Positions 9,701 to 17,060 of a DNA stretch of 40,644 nt are shown here, one piece after another. The stretch is from contig CAUJEY010000096.1 in assembly GCA_963169325.1 (NCBI GenBank), positions 1 through 40,644 on the forward strand, in the 5' to 3' direction. Origin of the DNA: Bacteroidota bacterium. GTDB lineage: Bacteria > Bacteroidota > Bacteroidia > Chitinophagales > Saprospiraceae. The notes under the pieces are model-generated. The model saw only the letters and a program-made list of their open reading frames with translations, was not told the DNA's origin and did not search any database. Position 1 is the first letter of the stretch; every line of letters begins with the position of its first letter. The position numbers and the translations under genes are program-made.

Positions 9701-9767
9701 TGGCCTGCCATGCCAGTAGCGCGGCAAAGCAGCAATACGGGAGTAAAAGCCGGAGTGTATGGCTCAT
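6738..9767 (-). CDS. Two-component propeller sensor histidine kinase (LytS/His_kinase type)
   Basis: The 1009-residue protein starts with a signal peptide and then a large extracytoplasmic beta-propeller of regulator-propeller repeats (about residues 35-640; 'SRGYIWVGTKAGISKFNG', 'DRDGAIWFGAEDGLYQY', 'NGIWFGSNKGLYF'). A Y_Y_Y domain (about 660-735) and one membrane span (about 740-762) follow. The cytoplasmic part has the His_kinase motif with H803 in 'QLNPHFIFNLL' and a HATPase domain with 'DNGIG' (942-946). The N-box reads 'ENAIKRG' where the family usually has ENAIKHG, a conservative change. It probably senses a ligand in the periplasm and phosphorylates the coupled LytTR regulator. It lacks the AraC/receiver fusion found in hybrid propeller kinases. 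Confidence 0.92.
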   Translation of the reverse strand: MSHTLRLLLPYCCFAALLAWQANPLPAQIVQQPLRHFTVHDGLAQQQVKCLFQDSRGYIWVGTKAGISKFNGRYFENFRLSDDTPDLRSNAFAEDRQGNIWTVTEGGAAYYDGIKWHKVSQSPLRELAIYGDVILGNNPSENEIWQLSTDSAQVILLQDTLQLVKGGRPVVFFTHSINATFFTVSGLDQRLRLVARDTYFYIQHFVSPVGATPAGSAVKITLPNRNGWSYLSVPGSKRPFDSIQFNSPLIQPSDLNYMPDAKGISYYYSYNNNKIWYSLPGSKAARDAELPISTPSAIIRDRDGAIWFGAEDGLYQYFPTGFQSISAATAPMPWSLVEDNNRSYYIGTYGYGLKRFYQNKIESVNIPASILPCTQQELFYFGAAKDIYGNLYFPHNCGLIQKKGAIFRNLLQTQPTPFNLTLHSFYDEKRNKILAGTVAGVYVYDPVSDRLDSIRFQGSKWNICSIAQDLSGNYWFSPVWKGIVQYRPETKSLVYFNSEIGELPFPDAYCIIPDPENGIWFGSNKGLYFKDGDKQNFTQIAGHAIEGPVYNLTVVDSLLMIGDLSGLYVLNLNAWRRNRSEKVKAYNQFNGFTGIDPQLNAAILDSKGNYWVVCSNQIAFLHKSKISLTDHPSRVRIFQINRQRVPYSGKAGIILPEGENEVTVRFESIGFQQPLRAQYSWRLRGRSEAWSPWSEDDIAYFSQLPSGRYTFEVRSRHPGSVSETDVETDRYAFEVRLPLYREPHFYQYAFFAGGFALLFGFFALGAWRKARAEVHKANEVAGEREKMIKYYQVQTLQAQLNPHFIFNLLETIQQFVEQEKTADAVQQIQRLAKLLRRFMESSINSDLDKIRDGNRDISLTSEIELLTYYIELEQIQKPGMFTYAIEIANDLEPGNCFITPMIIQPFVENAIKRGLVPKPDAPRHLLLSLCRHNEDIRCRIEDNGIGRDASREMQARSVRKFKPRGVTLVQDRVALLAEMGVPIAIDISDRPGGGTVVTIDFGITTTPEI

Positions 9768-9771
9768 GCAC

Positions 9772-9779
9772 CAAATGTA
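9772..9779 (-). promoter_or_regulatory. Possible -7 box (TACATTTG) very close to the kinase start
   Basis: On the minus strand TACATTTG matches TAnnTTTG but lies only four bases before the ATG at 9767. If used, the mRNA would be nearly leaderless. No -33 element is evident. It could be chance. Confidence 0.3.
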
Positions 9780-10014
9780 GCGGAAGTGGCGGAGAAGCCA
9801 CCTGTTGTTCGGTAAAATTGGTCGTTTCCGGGAAAAATCCGGTCAGATTCGGGCGGCAAGCGGTCGGGGTTGGGCGGACCGGTGCGGGGCGCCGGTTTGC
9901 GGGCGATTTGGACCGGATTTACGGTTTTTGGACCGGGTTTGGGAGGAGTACATGCACGTATTGAAGTGGACAATGGAATTTGTGGGGTAATTGAACAGAT
10001 AGATACGCTGCAAT

Positions 10015-12750
10015 ATGAAATGGCTAATGAAATATTACTTATTGGGTATTTGCCTAATGGTAACAATAGGATTGGAAGCGCAAAGTTGCCTGCCGGGAGG
10101 TATTACATTTACTTCGCAGGCCCAGATTGATGCATTTCCGGGTAATTATCCGGGGTGTACTGCCATTTCAGGGAATGTGACGATCCGGTCGAACCCTGCT
10201 AATTCAATCACGAATCTAAACGGATTGAGCACCATCACATCTATAGGCGGATATTTATATATTGATTCTAACGCAGGATTGACAAGTTTATCCGGTTTAA
10301 ATGGGCTTACATCAATTGGCGGAGGTTTTTTTGTTGAATATAACAGCGCATTAACGAGTCTCACAGGCTTGAATGGTCTCACATCTATTGCCGGCGGATT
10401 AGGCATTTTTGAAAATACCGCCTTGACAACTTTAACAGGTTTAAATGGAGTTACCTCGATAAACGGCGGTATTTACATTCAATATAATAGCGCGTTAGTG
10501 AATTTGACGGGATTGAATGGGATTACATCCATAGATAGTTACCTTGATATTTCGATTAATGATGTTTTAACAAGTTTGGCTGGTCTGGAGGGAATTATAT
10601 CAATAGGCGGAGACCTGGTCATTGCAGCCAACCCCAGCTTGACGAGTTTGGCAAGCTTGAATGGGCTAACATCAATTGGCGGGTTTCTGGCTATTGAATC
10701 GAATAGTTCACTCCTTAATCTGGCTGGTTTGAATGGGTTGACATCAATTGGGTATCTCCTTATCGATGCTAATAACGCCTTAATCAGCTTGTCAGCCTTA
10801 AGTGGTGTTACAACAATCGGAGGTGGTGGAATCTCTGTTTATCTTAATAGTGCTTTGGCCAGTCTGAATGGCCTGGACAATATCGATCATACCACTATTT
10901 CCGATCTTTACCTTACCAGTTCAGGTATGCTTTCCATCTGTGATGTACAAAGTATTTGCGACTACCTCGCCATCCCCTCAAACCCCGCCACCATTTCCGG
11001 CAATGCCACCGGTTGCGCTACCCGGGCACAGGTAGAAGCGGCATGTACTTCAAGTCCTCCTGCCTGTACCAACCTGACCAGCCCGGTCAATGGCGCTACT
11101 AATGTGTCCGTTACTGCCGCACTTAGCTGGGCGACGGCAGCCACCGCGACCGGTTACCGGCTCAACGTCGGCACTACGCCCGGCGGAACCAACATTCTGA
11201 ATAATGTCGACGTGGGTAATGTGCCGACCTACAACCCGCCCGGCAATTTCCCATTCAATACGACGATTTATGTGACGATTATCCCATACAACGCTGCGGG
11301 CAATGCAGTTGGATGCGGAGAAGAGAGTTTTACAACCGAATCAGCCGCTTGTCCAACAAATATTACGTTTACATCGCAGGCGCAGATTGATGCATTTCCG
11401 GGTAATTATCCAGGATGTACTGCTATTTCAGGGAATGTAAATATTAATGATGCAGTAGATGGAAACATCACGAACCTTAATGGCTTGTCTCAAATTACGT
11501 TTATTGGCGGGAATCTGGATATTTCTGCAAATCCAAATCTGACAAACTTAACTGGCCTGAATGCTGTCACTGCTATTGGAGGAGGCCTCTATCTTTTAAG
11601 CTATTTAACAAGTTTAACAGGATTAAATGCTTTATCTTCCATTGGAGGAGAATTCTATATTTCTAATCAGAACATAAGCAACTTCTCCGGGCTGAATGCT
11701 CTGACTTCCATCGGCGGAGGTGTTTACATCGGCAGCAATTCATCACTTACAAGTTTAACCGGTTTAAATGCGATAAATTCAATTGGGGGATATCTTTCTT
11801 TCCAATGGAACGGAGCTTTGACAAATCTATCCGGATTGAATGCGCTTACTTCAATTGGAGGCGGCCTCGGTTTTTACGAAAACAATACTTTAACAAGTAT
11901 AAATGGCTTAGATGGGCTCAACTCTATTGGCGGGTTCCTTAATATTAAAGATAATCCTGTTTTAACAAATCTAACTGTACTTAACGGAGTTGCTTCAATA
12001 GGAGGGGCTATTACTATTACCAACAATGCGGCCTTGACTAACCTGTCCGGTTTGGAAAATATTGATCATACAACTATTACAAATATTATCCTTCAAAATT
12101 CAGGTATGCTCTCCATCTGCGATGTACAAAGTATCTGCGACTACCTCGCCATACCCGCCAACCCCGCCACCATTTCCGGCAATGCCACCGGTTGCGCTAC
12201 CCGGGCACAGATAGAAACCGCCTGCCTCGCCCTCCCCGTCGAACTCACCCACTTCAGTGCGCGCCCAAAAGCCGGCGCCATCCACCTCTCCTGGCGCACC
12301 GCCACGGAAACCGCCAACGCCCACTTTGCCGTCGAACACAGCCGCGATGGCAGCCGGTTCCGGGAAATCGGGCGGGTGGCCGGTCACGGCACGAGCACGG
12401 AACCGCACGACTATCAATTCATTCATGAAAACCCGCCCCCGGGCATCCAGTACTACCGTCTGCGGCAGGTGGACCTCGACGGCAGTCACCAATATTCCCA
12501 CACGGTGAGCGTGATGCTGGAAGCCGGCCGTATCTCCATGTTCCCCAACCCGACCACGGGATTGCTGCAGATTAGCGGCCCGGAAACGGAAGATGCGGAA
12601 TTCAGGGTGAGCGATCCGATGGGCCGGGTCGTATCCGAAGGGCGCTTACGGGGGAATAATATTGATCTTTCCGGGCTACTGGACGGCATTTACTGGATAT
12701 CGCTGCTGATGGAAAGAGAAGTAATAGTAAGAATAGCAATAAAACAATAA
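10015..12750 (+). CDS. Secreted L-domain-like repeat protein with T9SS type A sorting domain
   Basis: The 911-residue protein begins with a signal peptide (MKWLMKYYLLGICLMVTIGL...). It contains two homologous halves, each opening with 'ITFTSQAQIDAFPGNYPGC' (about residues 28 and 452). Each half continues with many 23-24 residue repeats of the type 'LTSLTGLNGLTSIGGGLYI'. Such Leu-rich turns resemble receptor L-domain folds. Each half closes with 'SGMLSICDVQSICDYLAIP'. A fibronectin/Ig-like domain joins the halves (about 350-450). A second Ig-like region ('LPVELTHFSA...') precedes the C-terminal sorting domain ('MFPNPTTGLLQI', ending 'DGIYWISLLMEREVIVRI'). It is likely exported by the outer-membrane T9SS and displayed or released. 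The ligand is unknown. The halves clearly arose by internal duplication. Confidence 0.85.
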   Translation: MKWLMKYYLLGICLMVTIGLEAQSCLPGGITFTSQAQIDAFPGNYPGCTAISGNVTIRSNPANSITNLNGLSTITSIGGYLYIDSNAGLTSLSGLNGLTSIGGGFFVEYNSALTSLTGLNGLTSIAGGLGIFENTALTTLTGLNGVTSINGGIYIQYNSALVNLTGLNGITSIDSYLDISINDVLTSLAGLEGIISIGGDLVIAANPSLTSLASLNGLTSIGGFLAIESNSSLLNLAGLNGLTSIGYLLIDANNALISLSALSGVTTIGGGGISVYLNSALASLNGLDNIDHTTISDLYLTSSGMLSICDVQSICDYLAIPSNPATISGNATGCATRAQVEAACTSSPPACTNLTSPVNGATNVSVTAALSWATAATATGYRLNVGTTPGGTNILNNVDVGNVPTYNPPGNFPFNTTIYVTIIPYNAAGNAVGCGEESFTTESAACPTNITFTSQAQIDAFPGNYPGCTAISGNVNINDAVDGNITNLNGLSQITFIGGNLDISANPNLTNLTGLNAVTAIGGGLYLLSYLTSLTGLNALSSIGGEFYISNQNISNFSGLNALTSIGGGVYIGSNSSLTSLTGLNAINSIGGYLSFQWNGALTNLSGLNALTSIGGGLGFYENNTLTSINGLDGLNSIGGFLNIKDNPVLTNLTVLNGVASIGGAITITNNAALTNLSGLENIDHTTITNIILQNSGMLSICDVQSICDYLAIPANPATISGNATGCATRAQIETACLALPVELTHFSARPKAGAIHLSWRTATETANAHFAVEHSRDGSRFREIGRVAGHGTSTEPHDYQFIHENPPPGIQYYRLRQVDLDGSHQYSHTVSVMLEAGRISMFPNPTTGLLQISGPETEDAEFRVSDPMGRVVSEGRLRGNNIDLSGLLDGIYWISLLMEREVIVRIAIKQ

Positions 12751-12779
12751 ATAAAATTATAGAAATAAATTTTACTACC

Positions 12780-13151
12780 ATGAAGAACAGTGCAATTAAA
12801 ATCCTGCTGGTTTTGCTTCTCAGCCTTTTCAGTCAATACACCTATGGACAAACGATTGGCGAATGGAAAACACTATTAGACAACTTCTGTGAGCGGCATT
12901 TTGAGGAATGCTTCGGTTGGGAGTATATTGACATATTGAGCATCGATGAGATTGATATTATATCACAATCGAAGGTAAATATAGAAGGGAAAGCCAGAAA
13001 TGTTGGGTATTTTGGCGTGCAATATACCAGAGAATTCAAGGCAGAAATCAATATTTACCCTAATAGCCTAAAAATCCTTTTTAAAAAGCAAAACCATACT
13101 GAAATACGCGGATGGTACTGGACGGAGTGCGAAAGAACCATCCAAAAGTAG
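12780..13151 (+). CDS. Small secreted hypothetical protein, AT-rich
   Basis: The 123-residue product has a signal peptide (MKNSAIKILLVLLLSLFSQY, cut near YGQ). A mature part of about 100 residues has four Cys residues and beta-rich character ('GKARNVGYFGVQYTREFKAE'). I do not recognise the family. It starts 30 bases after the preceding T9SS gene and lies 11 bases before the next gene, so it may be co-transcribed with both. Base composition is clearly more AT-rich than the neighbouring housekeeping genes, which suggests recent acquisition or weak codon selection. Confidence 0.65.
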   Translation: MKNSAIKILLVLLLSLFSQYTYGQTIGEWKTLLDNFCERHFEECFGWEYIDILSIDEIDIISQSKVNIEGKARNVGYFGVQYTREFKAEINIYPNSLKILFKKQNHTEIRGWYWTECERTIQK

Positions 13152-13161
13152 GCCTTTGCTA

Positions 13162-13812
13162 ATGAAAAAGTATATGATGTTTTTTTTAATTCTATTTGGG
13201 GTACCCGCTGCCTATTTTAATTTTGAATATTTTCTTTGTACAAACGGCAAGTACAGGTCAATTACTACTGAAGATACTATCGTCCTTCACTTCATCCATG
13301 GCTCTATCCCTAAAAAAAATTGTGAAGACCAAAGAATTAGGGTCGGCGGGTTATTGGGAGGTCACGTTGAAATTGAAGTGGATGGGCTTGTTTATGGGTT
13401 TGAGTTCAAAAACAAGGCCGATATTCATTTATTTCCAAGAATGCATCGGAATAACTTTAATAGCAAATTCACGATTAAAAAGAAAGAGGACTGGCTTAAG
13501 GAAACGGAAAGCGATAAAATAACCAGTATATTTATTCCAATAGAAAGAGATAAAAAAATACCCCTCATAAATACGCTGGCTTCTTACCAAAAAGAAATAC
13601 CTTATGATTATTCTTTTTTTGGAATGCGCTGTACTTCCGCCGCCTATGAAATCATTTCAGAATTGGGAGTTTTTCCCAAAAAATCGAGAGTTAGATACAT
13701 TGTCACCGCTTTTTATCCCCGTCAATTGCGGAAAAAACTAATCAAATGGGCAAAAAATAATACTCTACATGTAAGACTTAAAGAAGGTATTAAATGCCGA
13801 ACATGGGATTAA
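13162..13812 (+). CDS. Membrane-anchored protein with permuted papain-like (NlpC/P60, LRAT-like) signature
   Basis: The 216-residue protein has an N-terminal hydrophobic segment (MKKYMMFFLILFGVPAAYF). Two spaced motifs follow: 'GGLLGGHVEIEVDGLVYGFE', with a His before two beta strands, and later 'YDYSFFGMRCTSAAYEIIS', with a Cys at the head of a helix. His before Cys is the order found in circularly permuted papain-like enzymes such as the YiiX/DUF830 and LRAT-like families, which act on amide or ester bonds of peptides or lipids. The assignment is by motif order only, and overall similarity was not tested. ATG at 13162 is preferred over the TTG at 13156. The gene is AT-rich like its upstream neighbour. 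Confidence 0.6.
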   Translation: MKKYMMFFLILFGVPAAYFNFEYFLCTNGKYRSITTEDTIVLHFIHGSIPKKNCEDQRIRVGGLLGGHVEIEVDGLVYGFEFKNKADIHLFPRMHRNNFNSKFTIKKKEDWLKETESDKITSIFIPIERDKKIPLINTLASYQKEIPYDYSFFGMRCTSAAYEIISELGVFPKKSRVRYIVTAFYPRQLRKKLIKWAKNNTLHVRLKEGIKCRTWD

Positions 13813-13949
13813 AATCCCCCTACAGTATCCAGACCATGATCACTCATCTCATCATATTTACCATTCTACTCCTCAGCGCCATACACGGCCTGAGTGGCGA
13901 CAGTGATTCCAGCGACGCGGCCGATAATTCCCATAATACGATGTTTTGA
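13803..13949 (+). CDS. Possible 48-residue single-span peptide
   Basis: An open frame overlaps the end of the preceding gene by ten bases and encodes 48 residues: a hydrophobic segment (MITHLIIFTILLLSAIHGL) followed by an Asp/Ser-rich tail (SGDSDSSDAADNSHN). An internal ATG at 13836 would give 37 residues. It could be a real small membrane peptide, the relic of a larger membrane protein, or chance. No relative is recognised. Confidence 0.22.
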   Translation: MGLKSPYSIQTMITHLIIFTILLLSAIHGLSGDSDSSDAADNSHNTMF

Positions 13950-13969
13950 GTGATCATTGGGAATACATG

Positions 13970-13997
13970 CACCGGGTGACGTCGGCGTCACCCGGTG
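13970..13997. terminator. Perfect 12-bp hairpin overlapping the end of the SAM synthetase gene
   Basis: CACCGGGTGACG (13970-13981) pairs with CGTCACCCGGTG (13986-13997) around TCGG. On the minus strand the stem contains the stop codon of the SAM synthetase gene. No strong T-run follows on either side, so it may be a weak terminator or an mRNA 3'-end stabiliser. Confidence 0.5.
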
Positions 13998-15136
13998 TAT
14001 ATCATCGACTTCCAAAATTGCGCTATCCCGCCCAACCTTTCCCTGGCCAGCTCTGCTATGTATTTTTCCGCCACCTGAATGTTTTTTAATTTCAGGTGTA
14101 GCAACTGGGGCTCGTCAATGGGTTTCCCAATTTGCGACACGATAAACACCTGCGCCGCTTCGGCAAAACCTTGTTCCACAACGGCCCGGCTCAAATTCAT
14201 GGCAAAGTGGTTGTATATTTTTCCGACATGGCTCACCGGGTTTTTACCGGCAGTGGCTTCCAGACTCATCGGGCGGTAGGGCGTGATTAGTCCATTGATT
14301 CTGTTGCCCCGGCCCACTTGCCCGTCGTCGCCGCTTTCGGCGCTGGTGCCGGTAACGGTCAGATAGATACTTTCCCGGGCATAGTCGTCGGCGGTGTTTA
14401 TATAAATATCCGCGCCGGCGGGGAGTATATTGACTCGGACGAACGTTTCTATCGTTTTTATATTGGAAATATAGTCCTGCAGGCCGGCAACGTACCGGTC
14501 TACCATAGCAATGGCAATCGTGTAATATTCCGCCGTATCACTTTTAACGCCCATGACTTTGATATCCTCCCCGATAAACGGAAATTGTTTTTTTACGACC
14601 GGACTATTCAGGCGCTCTTCCACGGCAATAATCGACCTTTCCAGTGGTGTCAGCGGGTAAAATCCGGCGCCGAAAGAGGTGTCGTTTGCCAACGGGGTTT
14701 CCCCTTTTCCAAAACGGTCGAACAGTTCAACCAATTCAGCGCTTCCCGGACGGATATTCGCCACCACCTGAACATCTTTGGCCACATCAAGATGCCGGAT
14801 ATTTTTAGCCAGCCATTTTTTGGTGGTCTCTATCGCAATCTCCGCTACCGGAATCGTTTTATCCCCGACCTGCTGTGTGGCCCGGCCTGCGATGATCAGC
14901 GAAATAGGTTTGATGACTTTTCCGCCATTGTATGCCGGCAACGATTGCCCGCCGATCAGGAGGGCTTTGTCGACATTGTGGTGCATGATAGCGCCGAAGG
15001 CTTCCAGGTAGTACCGGCAGAGTTCGATGGAAATTTGTTCCGTGATTTCATCGCAAATCGTGTCGGGGTGTCCGATACCTTTTCGTTCGGCCATTTCGAC
15101 GCGGTCGTCGCTGAGGGGACCGATGAGGATGTTCAT
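13988..15136 (-). CDS. Archaeal-type S-adenosylmethionine synthetase
   Basis: The 382-residue protein makes S-adenosylmethionine from ATP and methionine. It belongs to the archaeal-type family (COG1812, AdoMet_Synthase), not the usual bacterial MetK. Signature stretches are 'AERKGIGHPDTICD' (H23), 'IAGRATQQVGDKTIPVAEIA', 'LANDTSFGAGFYPLTPLERS', 'TGTSAESGDDGQVGRGNRIN' and 'SLEATAGKNPVSHVGKIYN'. The key motifs look intact. It is about 20 residues shorter than typical archaeal forms, mainly at the N-terminus. It is transcribed alone; a CBS-domain gene diverges from it across 386 bases that carry an FNR-type site. No SAM riboswitch is seen upstream. Whether a standard metK exists elsewhere cannot be told. 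Its presence in a Bacteroidota genome suggests old horizontal transfer. Confidence 0.9.
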   Translation of the reverse strand: MNILIGPLSDDRVEMAERKGIGHPDTICDEITEQISIELCRYYLEAFGAIMHHNVDKALLIGGQSLPAYNGGKVIKPISLIIAGRATQQVGDKTIPVAEIAIETTKKWLAKNIRHLDVAKDVQVVANIRPGSAELVELFDRFGKGETPLANDTSFGAGFYPLTPLERSIIAVEERLNSPVVKKQFPFIGEDIKVMGVKSDTAEYYTIAIAMVDRYVAGLQDYISNIKTIETFVRVNILPAGADIYINTADDYARESIYLTVTGTSAESGDDGQVGRGNRINGLITPYRPMSLEATAGKNPVSHVGKIYNHFAMNLSRAVVEQGFAEAAQVFIVSQIGKPIDEPQLLHLKLKNIQVAEKYIAELARERLGGIAQFWKSMIYTG

Positions 15137-15522
15137 GGCTGTTTAATTTTCCTTTTTAACCGCCGCCTCAACAATATCGCTGATTGGTGGCACAGACGCA
15201 TCTTACAGGTTGAGCATGCAGGTGATTTTATGGTGGTAGCGCTCATCATGTGTCGGTAACATGGTTGGAAATATGTTTTTGAGTAAGCGAACATTTCATT
15301 CGCCCGTGCAGATGTCCTTGCAAAAATATTCGCCTGTTTCTTTTTTTATCACAACGAAAGTCGCACAAGCGGGTGATTTTCATCACTCTATCCACCTTCC
15401 GGTCAGTGGAAAATGATTTCCTGCTTTCCTTTCCATGACGGTGATCATCTCTTTTTACCCTCGATCCGTGCCAACTTGCCGGCAATAATCAAGATTACCC
15501 ATTCACAAAAAAATATCAGGTT
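15137..15522. other. Divergent control region between SAM synthetase and CBS gene
   Basis: No gene is supported here. The region carries one TGAT-N4-ATCA palindrome (15374-15385) and a nearby TGATCATC at 15441. I searched by eye for a SAM-I type riboswitch or other structured leader upstream of the synthetase and saw none. Confidence 0.5.
15374..15385. promoter_or_regulatory. FNR/CRP-type palindrome TGAT-TTTC-ATCA
   Basis: TGAT and ATCA half sites with a four-base spacer match the FNR-like core. The flanks (GTGAT...ATCAC) extend the symmetry by one base each side. The same core occurs at 22504 and 24327, in both cases followed by CACTC or CACTCC as here. It lies between divergent genes, so either could be the target. 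The downstream CBS gene is typical of low-oxygen regulons, but that link is inference. Confidence 0.5.
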
Positions 15523-15936
15523 ATGATACTCGACACACTGATTTCAACCATAATGACGGAGGATGTATTTATCATTGGCGCCGGCGACCAATTGCGCGAT
15601 GTAGCGATTACTTTTAATAACCATGGCATCCGCCACGCACCGGTGACGTCGAAGGGCCGGCTGGTGGGCATGCTCAGCTGGATTGATTTGAAAAAACAGC
15701 CCGCAGGCGGTGTTTTGGACAGTTTTGATGCCGGAGAGGACTACGGGAAAGTAGTCGTGGGGGAGGTAATGACCCACGACCCCGTAAGTGTTCAAGCCGG
15801 CGATACCGTCGGAGATTTGGCGCAAATACTTTCTGAGAATGAATTTCACGCCGTACCCGTACTGGAAGGAGAGCGGGTCGTGGGCATCGTTTCGACGACC
15901 GACCTGATCCGGTTTTTTCTGGAAAGCTTATCGTAA
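15523..15936 (+). CDS. Two-CBS-domain protein
   Basis: The 137-residue protein is a bare Bateman module of two CBS domains (about 5-60 and 75-137). The repeated pattern is clear: 'IMTEDVFIIGAGDQLRDVAI' with 'GRLVGMLSWIDLKK', then 'VMTHDPVSVQAGDTVGDLAQ' with 'ERVVGIVSTTDLIRFF'. Such modules bind adenosyl ligands (AMP, ATP, SAM) and sense energy state. The next gene is convergent and ends six bases away. An FNR-type site lies 138 bases upstream. The neighbouring SAM synthetase makes SAM a possible ligand, which is only a suggestion. Confidence 0.9.
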   Translation: MILDTLISTIMTEDVFIIGAGDQLRDVAITFNNHGIRHAPVTSKGRLVGMLSWIDLKKQPAGGVLDSFDAGEDYGKVVVGEVMTHDPVSVQAGDTVGDLAQILSENEFHAVPVLEGERVVGIVSTTDLIRFFLESLS

Positions 15937-15941
15937 CCTAT

Positions 15942-16973
15942 CTATGTCCGGCCATACCACGCCGCACCCAGCAACACCGCTTTTTGATTCAGTACCACAT
16001 GTACCGGCACCGTCTCGATGAGTGGCCGCAAGCGACCGACCTGTATAAAATGTTCCAGGAAAATTTCCTGCAGGTGGTCGTTCCAGATTTTTGGCGGAAT
16101 GCCGCCGCCGATAAACACGCCACCTGTCGCGTTGAGTTTCAGCGCCAGGTTGGAGGTTTCCACGGCGAGATACCGCACGAACACCCGCAGCGTTTCCACG
16201 CTGATGGCACAGCCTTCCTGCGCGGTGGAGCCGATGACTGCCCCGGCTTCCTGAACTTTCATCTTTTCCTGTACCCAGAGGGGTTCTTCCCATTTTTTTA
16301 CATCGCGCAAAAAATCGTAGATGTTGCAGATACCCATGCCGGACACCACCCTTTCCCAACTCACGTGGCCGTATTTGTTTTGCAGGTACTGCAGCAGTTC
16401 CCAGTCGAATTCATTCCGGGGGGCAAAGTCGGTGTGTCCACCTTCGGTGGCAAACGGGTGCAGGGCCGTGCCGTCCCAATACAAGCCGGCTTCGCCCAGT
16501 CCCGTGCCCGGCGCTATGATGGCGGCATTACCTTTTGCCTCGGGGTGGCCCGGATAAATGGTCACGAGATCCTGGGCGGTCAGCGCTGCCAATCCATATG
16601 CTTCCGCCTCCAGATCGTTGATCAGAAATACTTCCGGAACATCCAGTTCTTCCATCAGTAGCCGGGTATTGATATGCCAGCCCAAATTAGTGGCATACGC
16701 TTTCCCGTCCTGAACGGGGCCGGCAAACGCGATGCTCACCCGCTCCGGACGCTGGGTAATACCCGACATGAAGGTGCGAATGGCTTCGGCCAGCGAGCCG
16801 AATTGCCTGGAGGGGTAAACGTTGTCTTTGAGGAAGGATAATTCCCCCTCGCGTATTTCCGTGAGCGCCAGATGTGTTTTGGTGCCGCCCACATCGGCGG
16901 CCAGCAGGGTTGCGCCTTCGGGCAGGGGTGTTCTTTTCGGGAAAGCGATGGGTACTAGTGGATGATGGTGCAT
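15942..16973 (-). CDS. glk: Glucokinase
   Basis: The 343-residue protein phosphorylates glucose with ATP and belongs to the Glk family (PF02685), not the ROK family. The ATP-binding motif 'ADVGGTKTHLALTE' begins at residue 26. Others are 'FLINDLEAEAYGLAAL' with the probable catalytic Asp, 'IAPGTGLGEAGLYWDG', 'ATEGGHTDFAPRNEFDWELL', 'VVSGMGICNIYDFL' and 'GGVFIGGGIPPKIW'. Its length is normal. The first 20 residues are rich in His and Pro and precede the domain. Its start is about 90 bases from the end of the channel gene, so it may share that transcript. The CBS gene converges on it. Confidence 0.93.
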   Translation of the reverse strand: MHHHPLVPIAFPKRTPLPEGATLLAADVGGTKTHLALTEIREGELSFLKDNVYPSRQFGSLAEAIRTFMSGITQRPERVSIAFAGPVQDGKAYATNLGWHINTRLLMEELDVPEVFLINDLEAEAYGLAALTAQDLVTIYPGHPEAKGNAAIIAPGTGLGEAGLYWDGTALHPFATEGGHTDFAPRNEFDWELLQYLQNKYGHVSWERVVSGMGICNIYDFLRDVKKWEEPLWVQEKMKVQEAGAVIGSTAQEGCAISVETLRVFVRYLAVETSNLALKLNATGGVFIGGGIPPKIWNDHLQEIFLEHFIQVGRLRPLIETVPVHVVLNQKAVLLGAAWYGRT

Positions 16974-17060
16974 GTTAAGGCAATTTTCAGCAAATCTAAT
17001 GTTAAAAGGCGCTACGGATGACGAGCGCCTGCATCCGTAATTTTGATTTCCAACTGTGTT

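Noticed and set aside
9780-10014. Possible RNA gene in the GC-rich gap with GGACCGG words
   Set aside because: The words recur loosely but no stable cloverleaf or known RNA pattern could be drawn.
14318-15259. Plus-strand frame of 313 codons
   Set aside because: It lies opposite the archaeal-type SAM synthetase, whose motifs are unmistakable.
15137-15300. Possible SAM riboswitch upstream of the SAM synthetase
   Set aside because: No conserved core or stem pattern of the known SAM riboswitch classes was visible on the minus strand.
15246-15485. Minus-strand frame of 79 codons in the SAM synthetase/CBS gap
   Set aside because: Its Arg/His/Lys-rich composition looks non-coding, and it covers the FNR-type site.
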